A stretch of DNA of 64,000 nt, from contig NC_080540.1 of assembly GCF_028640845.1 (NCBI RefSeq), forward strand, positions 258,340,958 through 258,404,957, written 5' to 3'. Each line of letters opens with the position of its first letter. Position 1 is the first letter of the stretch. Of the stretch, positions 10,938 through 22,639 are shown piece by piece. The position numbers and the translations under genes are program-made. A model generated the notes under the pieces. The model was not told the DNA's origin. It ran no database searches and saw only the letters and a list, made by a program, of their open reading frames with translations. Origin of the DNA: Ahaetulla prasina. Taxonomy: Eukaryota; Chordata; Lepidosauria; Squamata; Colubridae.

Positions 10938-11539
10938 TGTTCTGTCCCCCACCTCAGTCCGGGAGACATGTGAACTGACTCAATTAGCTAACAATTTAGT
11001 CCACAGCAGCTATCAGCTCTGGCAGCAAAACAGCGATCGTATGCCAAGGTTTTCTTTATCTTCCTTGATGCCGGCGTATCAGAAGCTCATTACCGGAGCA
11101 ACCAGGAAATCAGGAACAAACAGCAATCCAAGCCAAAAGCTCAGTCAAATAGTTCAGCTCAAGTTTTCTCCAGTCAGTTTGCTTTGTCCGTCATGAAGTA
11201 GTATAGCAGCCTTTTATACCCTATGGGGTGTGGCTCCATGATTCAGCACTTTCTAGGCCTGCTCTACCCCTTCTTCTGTTGTTTCCCCCTCTCTTGTCTA
11301 CGAAATCTGGGATCTAACCAGGACTGATTGTCCACAGCTGGGTTTGGAAGCATTGCCTTGGCGGGGGGAGATACAGGAGACAGAGGCCTCATCACCTCCT
11401 CCACCTGACTTGCCTCTGGCTCCTGGAGCTGAGCCAGAGAGGCCAGCCCTGCACAGGGGAGCCCTGACGGCCCTTCCCCCTCACTCTCTGAGTCATTTTC
11501 TGGCAGGGGCCAGGCCCAGGGGGGACTGGAGCCACAACA
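10938..11539 (-). mobile_element. Solo LTR of a retrotransposon
   Basis: A 602-bp unit starts TGTTCTGTCC and ends CCACAACA, with 5-bp flanks AGACC (10933-10937) and AGTCC (11540-11544), one mismatch. A TATA-like TATAAAAG lies on the minus strand at 11212-11219, giving the orientation. No internal gag/pol or second LTR is present, so it looks like a solo LTR. The minus frame 11264-11560 (acidic, SESEGEG...RRQERGKQQKKG) lies in the U3-like part; whether it ever encoded protein is unknown. Superfamily (Ty3-like or ERV) is unresolved. Confidence 0.65.
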
Positions 11540-11580
11540 AGTCCTCACTCTGGAGGGCAAGATATTCCAAAGAGCAGGAG

Positions 11581-12105
11581 CAGGATGAAATTAAAAAATT
11601 TCCCCTAACAGGTTTGTGGGCGTGGCTTGTTGGGGGGGGAAGTCATGTGAGTGGGTGGGCATAGCCAATTTGACATCACTCACATCGAGGGGCTCTTCAC
11701 AGTCCCCTCCCCTTCCAGCCACTCCTTGTTGCACATGGCAGGAAAATGGGGAGGGGAAATTCCTGCCTAGCATCCTTCCTCAGTCTGTGCTAAGATTCAG
11801 GAGTGGATGACAGGCAGGAAAATCTCCTTCCCCATTTTCCTGCCTTTCACAAAAACAGCTCCATTCCAGCTGCTACCCCCCCTCCCCCTCCCTCCTGGGG
11901 ATTACCTTAAAGGGATAGGCTGCAGCAGCTCGATTGTGAATGGAGGGTATAAAGTTTACATTCTCTCTGCTGCATTTAACATTGAATTCTGTGGAATATC
12001 GAGTGGCCAGAAGAGGTGAGCGGCAACCAGCCAAGCATGGGTGGGGCCAAGGAGGGGTAATTACTACTAGTGCCCATAATCCCTAGCGGTAGGATTTCAC
12101 CCCTG
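11581..12105 (+). mobile_element. hAT-type MITE, 525 bp (GTGGG(T/C)GTGGCTTG family)
   Basis: It starts CAGGATGAAATT and ends ATTTCACCCCTG, with a perfect 8-bp duplication AGCAGGAG at 11573-11580 and 12106-12113. The first 100 bases share GTGGGCGTGGCTTG and the GGGCATAGCCAATTTGACAT block with the element near 23.7 kb. The interior (11700-12000) holds a C-rich segment not seen in its relatives here. It lies inside an older LINE. Confidence 0.9.
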
Positions 12106-12294
12106 AGCAGGAGCAATGGTAGAGAAGGCCCCTTCTCCTGGATGCTACCAGCCAGAATATCCTGGTCAATGGGACTTGCAGCATGCCTGCTCTGCTAGCG
12201 TGAAGTGGGGTAGGCCTATTCCAGTGGGATGAGACAGTCCCTCAAGTAGCCTGGCCCATGCCATGCAGGGCTTTAAAAATATAAATGTACATAG

Positions 12295-13870
12295 AGAAAA
12301 CACTATTAACCATGTGATAATTGATCACTATATGCATGTAATTTAGATGAAAAGCTAGTTATAGCCAAGGTTATAATATCTCAATACAAAAAGTTCTGGT
12401 GTGTAGTAAAAATGAATGGTAACATTATAAATCTTAATAGAGACAAGTGGAAATAGGCAGCTCTTAAGTAAGATATCCTTGTGACGTAAAGGGCTTTGCA
12501 GGAAATAAACTGCCCTTTCAATTGCACCTGGAAGCTTTTGGGGAGATGGGGGCGGGGGGGCAGCACGGCTTAAAAAACAGTACTGTAACAATTGAAATCT
12601 GAGTCCAAACAAAAATTAAATTTGAGAAAGTTAGATTATTTTTTGCTTGTTCTTTGGAATGTCAAGCTAGGATGAAAGTGCTTTCAGGCTTGCAAGATTC
12701 TGTTACTGTAATCTTAAAAATAAAAGTAGTATTAGTTCCCATAACTTTTGTTTCCTAGTCTGAACTACTGGTACATCAAAGGATTGATTTCAGCTTCTCA
12801 AGGGCAGCCTTCTGTAATGAAAATTGGATAGGAGAAAACTAGCGGTGGTGAGTAGGCCTTCTGATCATGGAATGAATATAATTGGCATATTACCTGAGTT
12901 TATGCAAAAACATTTCTGGCCATGATATCCACTTGCTCTTACAGAAGGACCAAGAATCAAGGAATATTTCTAAAGTGTGCATCTTTTCTGTCTCAAGGAA
13001 TGCATCTAGAACCAAATGCAGAGAGTCCCCAGAGTCCGAGGACTCCAAATCATAGCTGCATGGACTCACTAAGTCAAAGTTTCTTTCCCACAGTCTCTAG
13101 ACCAGTCTCTTCTTAAATGAGACAGGGATAATTTGAGATTATGCATGGCATAATGGAAGCAATTTGTAATTGCTTGTTTATAAGTCAAGGATCCAGTTTG
13201 GGACTCTTGCTACAAAAGTACTTGTGCAAATGGGCCAGTATTTTTAGATCCATTGAAAATTTCTTGAAAGGGGGATGGATGAAACCCTCTTTAAAAGCTA
13301 GTGGCCTTTTCAAACATTTCCTTACTCTACTCCTATGATTTCCCCACATAAATACATTTTCCCACCCCAATTCCATTTTATGTTTGTAAAACATGAGCAC
13401 ATTAAATGCAAAAAAGTATTAAACCTCACCATGATTTTTGATTAATATAATTCCCAAAGAATAGTAATTGTAAAATATTAAAATAAAATAACTTGAATGA
13501 ATGAATGAATAAATCTATGTTTCTAACAGTTGTTTCGTCTATGCATACATCTGAATCCAACTCTTTGTTACATGGAACTTCAGCATTGCATTCCCTGCTT
13601 CAGATGACTCATCTCTTCAAAAATGCATAATAGGAGTTGTAATAATAGGTAGGCGTGGGTGATTTTCTATATTGCAGGAATAATCCTTCTACAAGGCAGT
13701 TCGCAGTCAGAAGGATCAGAAAGAGTTGGGGGAAATAATTATATATTGCAGAGGTCCTTCTGAATTTCTTAAGCTAGTGGTTCCCTCCTCACATGGTCAA
13801 AAAGTCATATATATATGATGGAAAGTAGGTCATCTTGTTCTTCAATTCAAACAATAGTATACTGATGCAG
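12295..13870. other. Unassigned non-coding stretch
   Basis: No gene or recognised repeat. Short frames (12355-12612 minus, 12922-13116 plus, 13141-13400 both strands) overlap on both strands without motifs. Confidence 0.4.
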
Positions 13871-13883
13871 AACCCAAATCTGA

Positions 13884-13907
13884 ACTTCCTCCCTCCCTCC
13901 CTCCCAC
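13884..13907 (+). repeat. (CCTC)n short tandem repeat
   Basis: About five to six CCTC/TCCC units. Confidence 0.85.
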
Positions 13908-13909
13908 AG

Positions 13910-15170
13910 CCTTTCTTTTGCCTTTTCTGCAGAAATAGGACTATCAGGTCTTGGTTGCAAAAATCTGGATGATCATAATGTGGCAGGAACTCAAGCTCTG
14001 TGGGTTTCTTTGATGTTACCTAGTGGTCACCTAAATTTTTGCAGGCGAGATGTGGTAACCGTGGCACAACCAGATTAAGTCAGGGGAGGGAGAGTCTTCC
14101 TGTAATGTAAATTTCCTAAATGGAAATTTTCTATATGGAAATTTCATGTGGAAAGTAGAAAATGAGGAAGATTAGATGAGCATTGGAGATAAACCCGGTT
14201 GAGATAAATTAATCTTAAAATAAGAAAGCAAAGAAGCCAAGCAACTGTATCCTATTGGATTGATTTGACATAGTGATCCAGGTATTAGTTTTCAAGGTTT
14301 AATTATTCCATTTCACTTCTGTTCATGACTGCACATGTTTTGTGCTTTGTTTAGATACATTTTTCAGCAGACTGTAAAGTTCTATATATATATGAGAGGA
14401 CTTTTTCTGAAAGTGTGCTTTATGACACATGACTAAAAATAATTCCCAGCCTAATTCCCACACACTTGAATAACTCTCCTCTATGATCTGACACACCTAG
14501 AGCTATAAACACATGGTACTTTATACTGCCAATTGACTAGAATTATTTTGAAACCTGAATTCCAGGCTGACCCAAGTTGGAAAAAAAAGGTTTTCTATAA
14601 TACCCAGTTGCTAAAAAAAGGCCACAAGAGAGGCTTCTCTCTTTTCTAGTAAAAACATGCAAATTGATGTTTCTTCCAAGCTAGCTGGTTTGGGAAATAT
14701 AATACTTACCTTTATGACCACATATATTAAATTTCAACACAACTGTTATTGTCACACATACTCATGGTCATATTTGCTGCATAATAGAAATACTAATATT
14801 AATTAGTAATATTAATAATTTTGTAGCAATTTCTACAAAGAAAGGATAATCATGAAGAATTCAGCTGGGAGAAGATAAGTCACCCTAGTCATATTTTACA
14901 TGCTTCAACTTGGCATGCATTACTAAGACTGCCTGTGTATGGAGGTTGTTTTTTCAAAAATATAGCCATGTAGGTTTCAGGTATAGCCCCAGCTATAACC
15001 CTAAAGCAGGGGCAACAGGGTAGCTATTGACATCTGAGAAACTCCAGGGGCTTTTAGAAGTGCTATCCTGCAGATAACTTGCTGCAAGATTCTGCTTGTT
15101 AGGTGGGGTACCAGAGATCAGATGGGAATGCTGCTACTGGTATTCCTTATTGAATAATGACTTCCTTACA
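13910..15170. other. Unassigned non-coding stretch
   Basis: No recognised feature. TATATATATATG at 14381-14393 and a few short repeats only. Confidence 0.4.
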
Positions 15171-15179
15171 TAAGATACT

Positions 15180-15720
15180 TAAAGCTGGGGTCAGGCTGGC
15201 AGTGAAGTTCCCCAAAGTTATGGTTGTGTAAAACTTCAGTCTGCGTTCCTTAGATTCAAACCAGAGTGGTTCAAGCCACCTCATGGCTACTATGGCACCC
15301 ATGACCCTAACTATAGAAAGCCTATCTTGCAGTGGAACTGAAACATTGGTGGTGGCTTTAGTTTGGAGACAGTTTTAATGTGAGCTGGAGTAAGGATATA
15401 TCCCTTGTCATGGTCAGGCCATTTTTGGTAACCTTGTAGCTATTTCATGATTCAGGAAAGAAGGACCCATTGGATCAATGTGCCCTGGGTACTGGATGGG
15501 ACCTGTGTGGTTTCAGAGGGAAATAGTGGGTTATTCCTGTGCTCTGAAACATGGCTTCTCCAAAGGTTTTGTCACTGCTTTGAATTAGATAGTAGCTAGA
15601 GCCTTGGATCAGATCATGCACCTACATGTAATTCTAGAGATCCCCCTTTTTTCATTCCCTTTCAGGATATGAAGTGGAAGAAGAGATACCAAGAGCACTG
15701 CTGGAGGAGAACAAAGACTA
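15180..15720 (+). pseudogene. L2/CR1-group ORF2 relic (endonuclease-RT linker)
   Basis: The plus strand reads, with frame changes and stops, pieces resembling the region between endonuclease and RT in squamate L2/CR1-group ORF2. These include LSWSGHF near 15408-15428 (consensus-like SWSDHFLV), RRTHWINVPW, then GPVWFQRGNS near 15500-15530. The order and spacing fit, but similarity is weak and based on memory of the family. It may extend to about 16080 (KPVTYNKVV near 16018). Confidence 0.4.
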
Positions 15721-15724
15721 AATC

Positions 15725-16701
15725 TGACCAAACATGGGCAAAATAGTTTATTAAGGTTTATGATTAGAACAGCAAAATGTTATTTTTCCATTCTGATTGT
15801 GTTTTTGGATAACTGACTGATGGACCTCTTCAAGGTGTCAAGGTTTTCCTGGGAAAATACATCCAACACTACTGTGTAGAATATTTTAAGTATCTATAAG
15901 ATAATAACCTATGAGGATATGGTTGCTCAGTACCACCTTGAGACGGATTTTGGCTGTTCAAGGCCTTTGAAACTGCTTAAGGTACAGGCTGTTTTAGATA
16001 TCTTGGAAGAGTCAAAACCTGTTACCTATAATAAAGTGGTCGGAGTCCTTGGGGTTGTAAATGACTTCATCATAATGTGATAAGTCAAAGGTATATTTTA
16101 TGTGATGAGATACAACAGCGAGCATCAAGTTGTTAAACTCAATAGTGGCATTCGGGTATTTTATTATCAAAGACCACAAACTGAAAAAAAAATTGAATTA
16201 ATTGCTAATCTTAGTTTGAAACAACAAAACGTTACTTTTGCATTGAAATCCAGACTCATTAGACATTCAGGCTTGATTACGCTAGCAGATTTTAGAAACT
16301 TTTCGTTCTTCATCCCTGGTTCACCTCAAAGCTTCTCTTCCCATTAATCTTCTAAACAGATGGAGTGCAGGCTGCAGGGGAGTGGAAGTCCATTCTTCAA
16401 GAAATGTCTCATTACCATTCCCTCTTACAGTCTAAATTCAATAATATAATGTGATTCTCGTGTTTGGCATACCGTTCTTACCACTTACCACTAAGAATTC
16501 AGAAAGGTAAGAGCTACTCTCCTGTATTAACTTTCCCCCAAGCTTAGAAAATTAGCAGTCCCTAGGCATTGATCTAAATATAATGAAGGGAGACAGGTAT
16601 CATTAATCCTAGGCCTTGAGTCCCTGAATATCCACCAGTTTATCCCTTGAGAACCACACCTTGCTTCATACCTTCAAGAAACTAAAATGTGTAGAATTAT
16701 C
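15725..16701. other. Unassigned non-coding stretch
   Basis: The first 350 bases may continue the LINE relic. The rest is unrecognised. The 81-aa frame at 16102-16347 has no motif. Confidence 0.35.
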
Positions 16702-16709
16702 AGATATGG

Positions 16710-17194
16710 CAGTGGTGAAATCCGAACTGGTTTGCTACCGGTTCGCTGGCTGCACATGCACGCTTCATGCCAAGCGTGCGTTGCATGCACACAGGCACAG
16801 TACACCCCATTATGCTTGGGAAGGTAAGTAGAACAGCGGGGGGCGGGAATCAGCTGTGGCGCGTGAGCTTGGGAACCTTTTTTTATTTTTTGAAGCATTT
16901 TTAAAATGCTTTAAAAACATTTTTAAAAAGGTTCTGATGATTGCATGCCACAGCTGTGATCGTTTGAACTTTTTTTAAACCTTTTTAAAGCATTTTTTTT
17001 CTATCAGTTCCAGAGAACTGGTAGTAAAAAATGATTTTAAAAGTTTTTAAAAAAAGTTCCGACCATCGCGTGTCGCTCAGCTGATCTTTGGAACTTTTTT
17101 TTTTACTTTTTTTACTACTGGTTCCGTGAACCAGTAGCATTTTTTTACTACCAATTCAGGTAAACTGGCCCGAACCAGTAGCATTTCACCCCTG
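16710..17194 (+). mobile_element. hAT-type MITE, 485 bp
   Basis: CAGTGGTGAAAT at the start matches ATTTCACCCCTG at the end. A perfect 8-bp duplication AGATATGG flanks it (16702-16709 and 17195-17202). Both ends carry ACTACCGG/CCGGTTC-like blocks shared with the 17.68, 30.4, 42.1 and 44.06 kb elements. The interior repeats an imperfect T/A-rich stem with GGTTCTGATGATTGC and GTTCCGACCATCGC, suggesting internal duplication. Confidence 0.9.
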
Positions 17195-17421
17195 AGATAT
17201 GGGCTGTACAATCTATTCAACCCACTTAGTTTAACACAAAGAGGTGCTTTCTGTATTTCTGACCCCATGTCTACTGGTTGGCCATATATTTTTTTTCTTT
17301 CCAGATATAGTAGCTCAAGCACCTGTCACAATATGAGCCAATGCACATGTAAAGAAAGAAGAGCAGCACATGAGAGCCACTTCTCCTCTGCTAGTGCATT
17401 TGAGTTAACTATTGCCTAAAT

Positions 17422-17547
17422 GAGGGGTCTCCAACCTTGGTCCCTTTAAGACTTGTGGACTTCAACTCCCAGAGTTCCAAAGCTGGCTGAGGGACTCTGG
17501 GAGTTGAAGTCCACAAGTCTTAAAGGGACCAAGGTTGGAGACCCTTG
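17422..17547 (+). mobile_element. Foldback MITE, 126 bp
   Basis: The element is almost entirely palindromic: GGTCTCCAACCTTGGTCCCT and CTTGTGGACTTCAACTCCCA return in reverse complement in its second half. Flanks are GCCTAAAT (17414-17421) and GCCTAAAC (17548-17555), 7 of 8 matching. The 8-bp duplication points to hAT-type mobilisation. Confidence 0.88.
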
Positions 17548-17682
17548 GCCTAAACAGTAGCTGTATGCATTGAAGCAAAGACTCTAATGGTTTCCCAAGC
17601 AATTATTGCTGGCTGTTATCTTCCTATCTCTATTCTTCCTCTATGTTTGGAAAGACGTGAAGAGGGAAAGATGAGGAACACT

Positions 17683-17943
17683 CAGTGGTGAAATCCAAAA
17701 TTTTTTACTACCGGTTCTGTGGGTGTGGCTTGGTGTGCTTGGTATGGCTTGGTGGGCATGGCAGGGGAAGGATACTGCAAAATCCCCATTTCCACCCCAC
17801 TCCAGGGAAGTATATTGCAAAATCTCCATTCCCACCCCACTCTGGGACCAGCCAGAGGTGGTATTTGCTGGTTCCCCAAACTACTCAAAATTTCCGCTGC
17901 CGGTTCTCCAGAACCTGTCAGAACCTGCTGAATTTCACCCCTG
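17683..17943 (+). mobile_element. hAT-type MITE, 261 bp
   Basis: Ends CAGTGGTGAAAT and ATTTCACCCCTG, flanked by GGAACACT (17675-17682) and GGAATACT (17944-17951), 7 of 8. The interior contains GGTTCTGTGGGTGTGGCTTG and GGTTCTCCAGAACCTGTCAG, both shared with other copies. Frames called on both strands over it are non-coding shadows. Confidence 0.9.
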
Positions 17944-18368
17944 GGAATACTCCATGTGTGCTGGAAAAAGAATCCAGAAGTCTAAGACACACATCTAATT
18001 GCCCCACCTATGTCATTGTTTAATGGAATTTTAGAGTACGGGTTTTTTTTTCTGCCATACTATTTTCACACAAGATCTGAAGTACCTTTTTAACAATACA
18101 GAATATTTTTCTTGTCAAATATTGTCATGCCACATGTCACTAAGGAAAGCAATTCAATTATTGATTTAATTTTAATTAATTTTTGAAGTAAAAATGGAAT
18201 ATATTACATAGTGCTAATGAAATCTCAATTGCTCCTAAAGGCATTCATTCTTCCCACCTCACTATCCAGAAACTTAATTAGGTCTAGCTCCACTTCTCAT
18301 TCCATACACCCCATAAATATACAATTTCAATGAAAAGCTATCAAATCAGTTTAATTGTTTGGCTAGTC

Positions 18369-18484
18369 CGGGGGTCTGCAAACTTGGCTCTTTTAAGACT
18401 TGTGGACTGCAACTCCAGAGTTCCTCAGCCAGCTTTGGAGGTGAAGTCCACAAGTCTTAAAAGAGCCAAGTTTGCAGACCCCTG
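18369..18484 (+). mobile_element. Foldback MITE, 116 bp
   Basis: Same family as 17422-17547: GGGGGTCTGCAAACTTGGCT and its reverse complement form the arms, with the CTTGTGGACT core. A perfect 8-bp duplication GGCTAGTC flanks it (18361-18368 and 18485-18492). Confidence 0.92.
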
Positions 18485-18499
18485 GGCTAGTCCTTAAAA

Positions 18500-20970
18500 A
18501 TCTTCTGCTTTTATCAACTAAGGAAACATGGGATTACACTAGATTCTTGACACATGAGTTTTAACTTAAAATTATTGCTACAGAATGTCAAACCATGTTT
18601 TGAATAATCCAGAGTCTTTATTAGTTACCGGTATGTACGACTCAACCAATTAACTACATTTTATTTATTTATTGTTCCTTTCTACACAATTTATATATTC
18701 TACATTATGTACCATTATTCATAATATTTGCAACAATAATAGTTAATTTTCAGAATTAAATATTATTTCTTATTAAGTATCAAACTTATTAATATTTTGC
18801 TGTGGGTTTTAAAATAAATTGTTATTCTGAACAGCAAACAGAATAACAAATTTGTTGCTTCAATTTCCAACATCATCCAAAACATCCGAAGTTCTGCCAA
18901 CTTTCACTACTGTGCATTTAAAAATGAGTCCAGTATTTCCTGGAAGCTTCCTCTTAAGGGGAAGCTTTCTGCTATAGCTGGTAATGAGCAAGACGAATAT
19001 GATAATGGAGAAGGAGACAGAAACAAAAATCTCAATGTGTGGAGAAGTCCTTCTTCATGGAGTAATATTAAGTTCTGCTTGAAATGAAACTTTGTAAATG
19101 TGTTACACCTGTTGGAGTTAATATTTATGTCCAGAGGTTGTCTAGAAAATGGTTCATTGGTTCCCAACTAATTTTCACATTTATACATGAGGGAAAGTTT
19201 TTGAAAACAGACCAACTTTTTTTCCAGTTTATTGGAAAAGACTAAAAATGGTAAATATAATCTAAATTGAACCTAGGAGATTTGACCACCCATATCAGAA
19301 TTTAGAGGAGTCTACTATTGCCATCTGTAACAGAGAGAACAAGGGAAAAGAATCTAAATGCATTAGAGATTATCTGTCATATTGTTTTTCATCTTTTAAA
19401 AAACCCCTTCACATAAAAATGTAAGAACTTTGCTGGAGCGGGCAAAAAACTATCCAGTTTCACATCCTTTGTCCCCAAACTGATGCTCAAATTATTTAGA
19501 AAGATCTCTAGAAAAGACACAGAGAAATATTTCAACTCTTGTGGTTCTTTTTCTCACAATTGATATTTGATGATTTATCCAGAAATTCTATAGTCATTAG
19601 CTATTGACAAAATACTGATAATCCAATGCAGAAAAAAAATAGTATTAATTACAAATCTGCAGTTAAATTGGCAACTAAATATAAACATCAGCATATATGT
19701 TCTCGCTTAAAACTCAGAAGTGTCATATAAAATATAGTAGAACCAAATTTTGTACTTAAGTCTCTCTTCCTTTCTTTCACAGGTCTCAGATTAAAAATAA
19801 ATATATGTTTAAAAAAACATGAAGTGGGGCCCAATAATCTTAAGGACTAAGTGAAGGGGAAACTATAGCCAACTACATTGGTTATGGTCATCACTGCATT
19901 TCTTTTTTCTGTACAGTACATCATCTTTTCCAGCATTCATGATAAAAGAAGGAACAAAGAACTGTCATTCACCAAATTAGATTATTAATAATGTCAATTT
20001 TCTTTTCTGGCAACTATACTCACTCATTTGTTTTTGCACCCTGAGAAAATTCATCACATCCCCTATGTAGAAGGAGTAGAAGAAGATAATTGAAATCTAC
20101 ATTCACTGTATTTTAAAGTATACTTCTATCTTATCTAAATCCTACAGCTATAGCCCCTAGCTAAATATTTTTAGTGCCTTTTGTGAAGGTATTTTGGATA
20201 ACTTTCAAATGGAATATTTCTTACTAGTAAATAATGTAAGACAAATGTAATATTATTTAGTTTGTGATTTTTTTTTCTTGGTTACAGACACTATTGCTTG
20301 GAATGAATTGAAGTCTGGAGTAAAAGACATATAAATAGAAAGAAAATAAATCCTATAAGTAGGTCAATGTAAGGAAGCTCTTACCTCAGAAGTAACTTGG
20401 GGTGCCAAATATATTAGTTTGAAGGGAGGTTAATAAAACTTCCTAACATTTTTTTCTGCAGGCTTGCAGATAAAGTAGCAAAATGCTTTCTTTTACCTTG
20501 ATTAGATCATTCATTTTTAATTACGTTTGGAATAAAGCAAGCTTCCTCTAGATGGTTAAATAAACAAATTAAGACACTTGCTGATAAAACCACATTCTAT
20601 ATACATTCATCATCAGTTTACAAATATTATGAGACCACTGAGTGCATTTTGATTAATGTTCTGTCTGCTTTGTTGATAGTCACAAATGCAAACCAATTAC
20701 CAAGAAGAAGAAAAAGACTTAAAAAAAAAACCAAACCAAAAAGCATAATCCATGTTCATGAACCACAGTTACATGCCACTAAAAAGTCAGATTGGTAGCA
20801 AACATTCTAATCAAGTCTGTGAAATAGGTTAGATTGATTTGGGCTATATTCTATTTGCCTCTGGTGCTAGATTTGTGAATAAAGAAAGAAAAAGTGAAGC
20901 TCCAAGCAAAAAGAGAGTCATTTTGCTTTCCTGATTAAAATACCTGGAAACCATGAGTTCAAGTCCTGTC
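18500..20970. other. Unassigned AT-rich stretch, 2.5 kb
   Basis: I see no gene, RNA gene or recognisable transposon. The minus frame 18907-19167 has no motif I recognise. This is one of the longest stretches here free of identifiable repeats, so it could hold unrecognised old repeats or conserved non-coding DNA. Confidence 0.4.
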
Positions 20971-20983
20971 TTAGCCATGAAAG

Positions 20984-21171
20984 TGGGTTGTCCCCGGTTC
21001 GGACTGATTCTTGCAAATCGGTAGTAAAACCTGGGGGAGGCTCCACCCACCAACCCCGATGTCATCAGGAAGCTTCTGCGCATGCGTAGAAGCAACCACA
21101 TGCAAGCAAAGCGAGAGCGCACAAGCAATCCCGCTGCAAACCGGTAGTAAAGGTAAGTAAACCCACCACTG
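20984..21171 (-). mobile_element. hAT-type MITE, 188 bp, one end eroded
   Basis: A perfect 8-bp duplication CATGAAAG (20976-20983 and 21172-21179) delimits it. The right end is ACCCACCACTG, as in the family. The left end begins TGGGTTGTCCCCGGTTCGGA and lacks the first bases CAGTGG. CGGTAGTAAAACC and CCGGTAGTAAAGG mark the two subterminal blocks. Confidence 0.85.
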
Positions 21172-21745
21172 CATGAAAGCTGGTAACCATAAACCAGTCA
21201 TTCGGTCTCAGCCCAACCCACCTCACAGAGTTGTTGTTGTGGGGAAAATACGAGAAAAAAGGTATATTAAATACATTCACTGCCTTGAGTAATTTACAAA
21301 AATAATAAAGACGGGGAACAAATTAATTAATCAAATGAATATAACTTGAATATGTTATTTCTGTGTGCAGAACTGTCTATGAAATAGTAATATTTGCTAA
21401 CTTTGTGACAGGATAATTACACATATAATACTGAGCATCTGTCTATGATTCCAAATGGAGATAGAGATATTTTGATAATGTGGTATCACTATTCAGCGTA
21501 GACAGGATAATTACACATACAGTATAATACTAAGCCTCTATCCATGAACTCCGAAGCAAACTAGAGATACCTTGTTAATGTGATATCTCCATTCAAAATG
21601 ATGGGGAAGGGCAATGAGACAATTAATTGATTCCCAAACTATTATTTAAATTATTTCATTTAACTTTATTAACTCAAAGGTTTTTTATTAACATATTATG
21701 ACTGAGCTGTAACTAAACTTTTATAAGAAATAACACAATTCAGTA

Positions 21746-22103
21746 CAGGTAGTCCTTGACTTACAATAGTTCATTTAATAATCATTCAAAGTTTCAACAG
21801 TATTGAAAAAAGTGATTTATGACCTTTTTCACACTTATGGCCCTTCCAGCATCCCCATGATCATGTGATCAAAATTTGGGGGGAAAATTCATGTGATATC
21901 CTTTTACAACCTTCTGAAAAGCAAAATCAATGAGGAAGCCAGATTCACTTAACAACCATGTTGCTAACTTAACAACGGCAGTCATTCACTTAACAACTAT
22001 GGAAGGAAAGGTCATAAAATGGAGAAAAACTTACTTTAACAACTGTCTTGCTTAGCAGCATAAATTTGGAGCTCAATAATGGTAGTAAGTTGAGAACTAA
22101 CTG
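21746..22103 (+). mobile_element. TA-flanked inverted-repeat element, 358 bp
   Basis: It starts CAGGTAGTCCTTGACTTACA and ends GTAAGTTGAGAACTAACTG, imperfect inverted repeats, with TA on each side (21744-21745, 22104-22105). Internally it repeats ACTTAACAACC/ACTTAACAACT several times. TA duplication and TIRs fit a Tc1/mariner-type non-autonomous element. Confidence 0.7.
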
Positions 22104-22108
22104 TAATG

Positions 22109-22631
22109 CCATGTTTCCCCGAAAATAAGACCCTATCTTATATATTTTTTGCCACCAAAAAGGCACCAGGTCTTATCTGGGGATGGTATCATCCACTGAT
22201 TCACCTCACTTGTGCATCACCCCCAGCCTCTTTTTCGCTACCACAGGCCTTCAGGAACTTCTTCATCTGGCAAGGCCAGCAAGGCTTTCCTAAAGGCTTC
22301 TGTAGCTGATAAGAGAGTCCCGAATAAACCCGGAACTCTGTTATTGGCTACAGAGGCCTTTAGGAAAAGGCATTTAGGAAAGACCTCTTCAGCTGACAAC
22401 AGAGCTCTGGAAGGCTACAGAGGCCTTCAGGAAAGCCTTGCCAGCTGCAGCAAAAGAAATGGGCAGAGGTGTGCGAGGCCTGGCTGCAGCTATCCGAAGG
22501 TAAGTAGTAGGGCAGTTCCAACCCCCATCCCCACCCTAGCTTAATTTTTACCTGTGCACCCTGGAGTGGGAGGGGTCTTAATTAGGGTAGGACTTACTTT
22601 CTGAGTAGGTCGTATTTTTGGAGAAACACGG
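22109..22631 (+). mobile_element. CCGTGTTTCCCC-type TIR element, 523 bp
   Basis: CCATGTTTCCCCGAAAATAA at the left is the inverted partner of TTTTTGGAGAAACACGG at the right. The right flank is TA; the left flank reads TG, probably a mutated TA. The interior has duplicated blocks built around GGCCTTCAGGAA / GGCCTTTAGGAA. A second copy is at 39968-40277. Probably a Tc1/mariner-type element; superfamily not proven. Confidence 0.7.
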
Positions 22632-22639
22632 TATCATTG

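Larger units (their letters stand above)
10620..12290 (-). mobile_element. Older L2/CR1-group LINE split by an LTR and a MITE
   Basis: Three pieces line up as one minus-strand LINE 3' region. Piece 1, 10620-10937, ends TTAAGCCCTTGCAGAAGGTC AGGAGGCTGGAACAGACC. Piece 2, 11540-11580, reads CTGGAGGGCAAGATATTCCA AAGAGCAGGAG. Piece 3, 12106-12290, has GAGAAGGCCCCTTCTCCTGG and GCCCATGCCATGCAGGGC. These correspond to phrases in the cleaner copies, for example GTTCCAGAGGATGGGAGCCC and GAGAAGGCCCTTCCCCTGGG at 10.3 kb. The gaps are filled by a solo LTR and a hAT-type MITE, each with its own target duplication. Confidence 0.7.
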
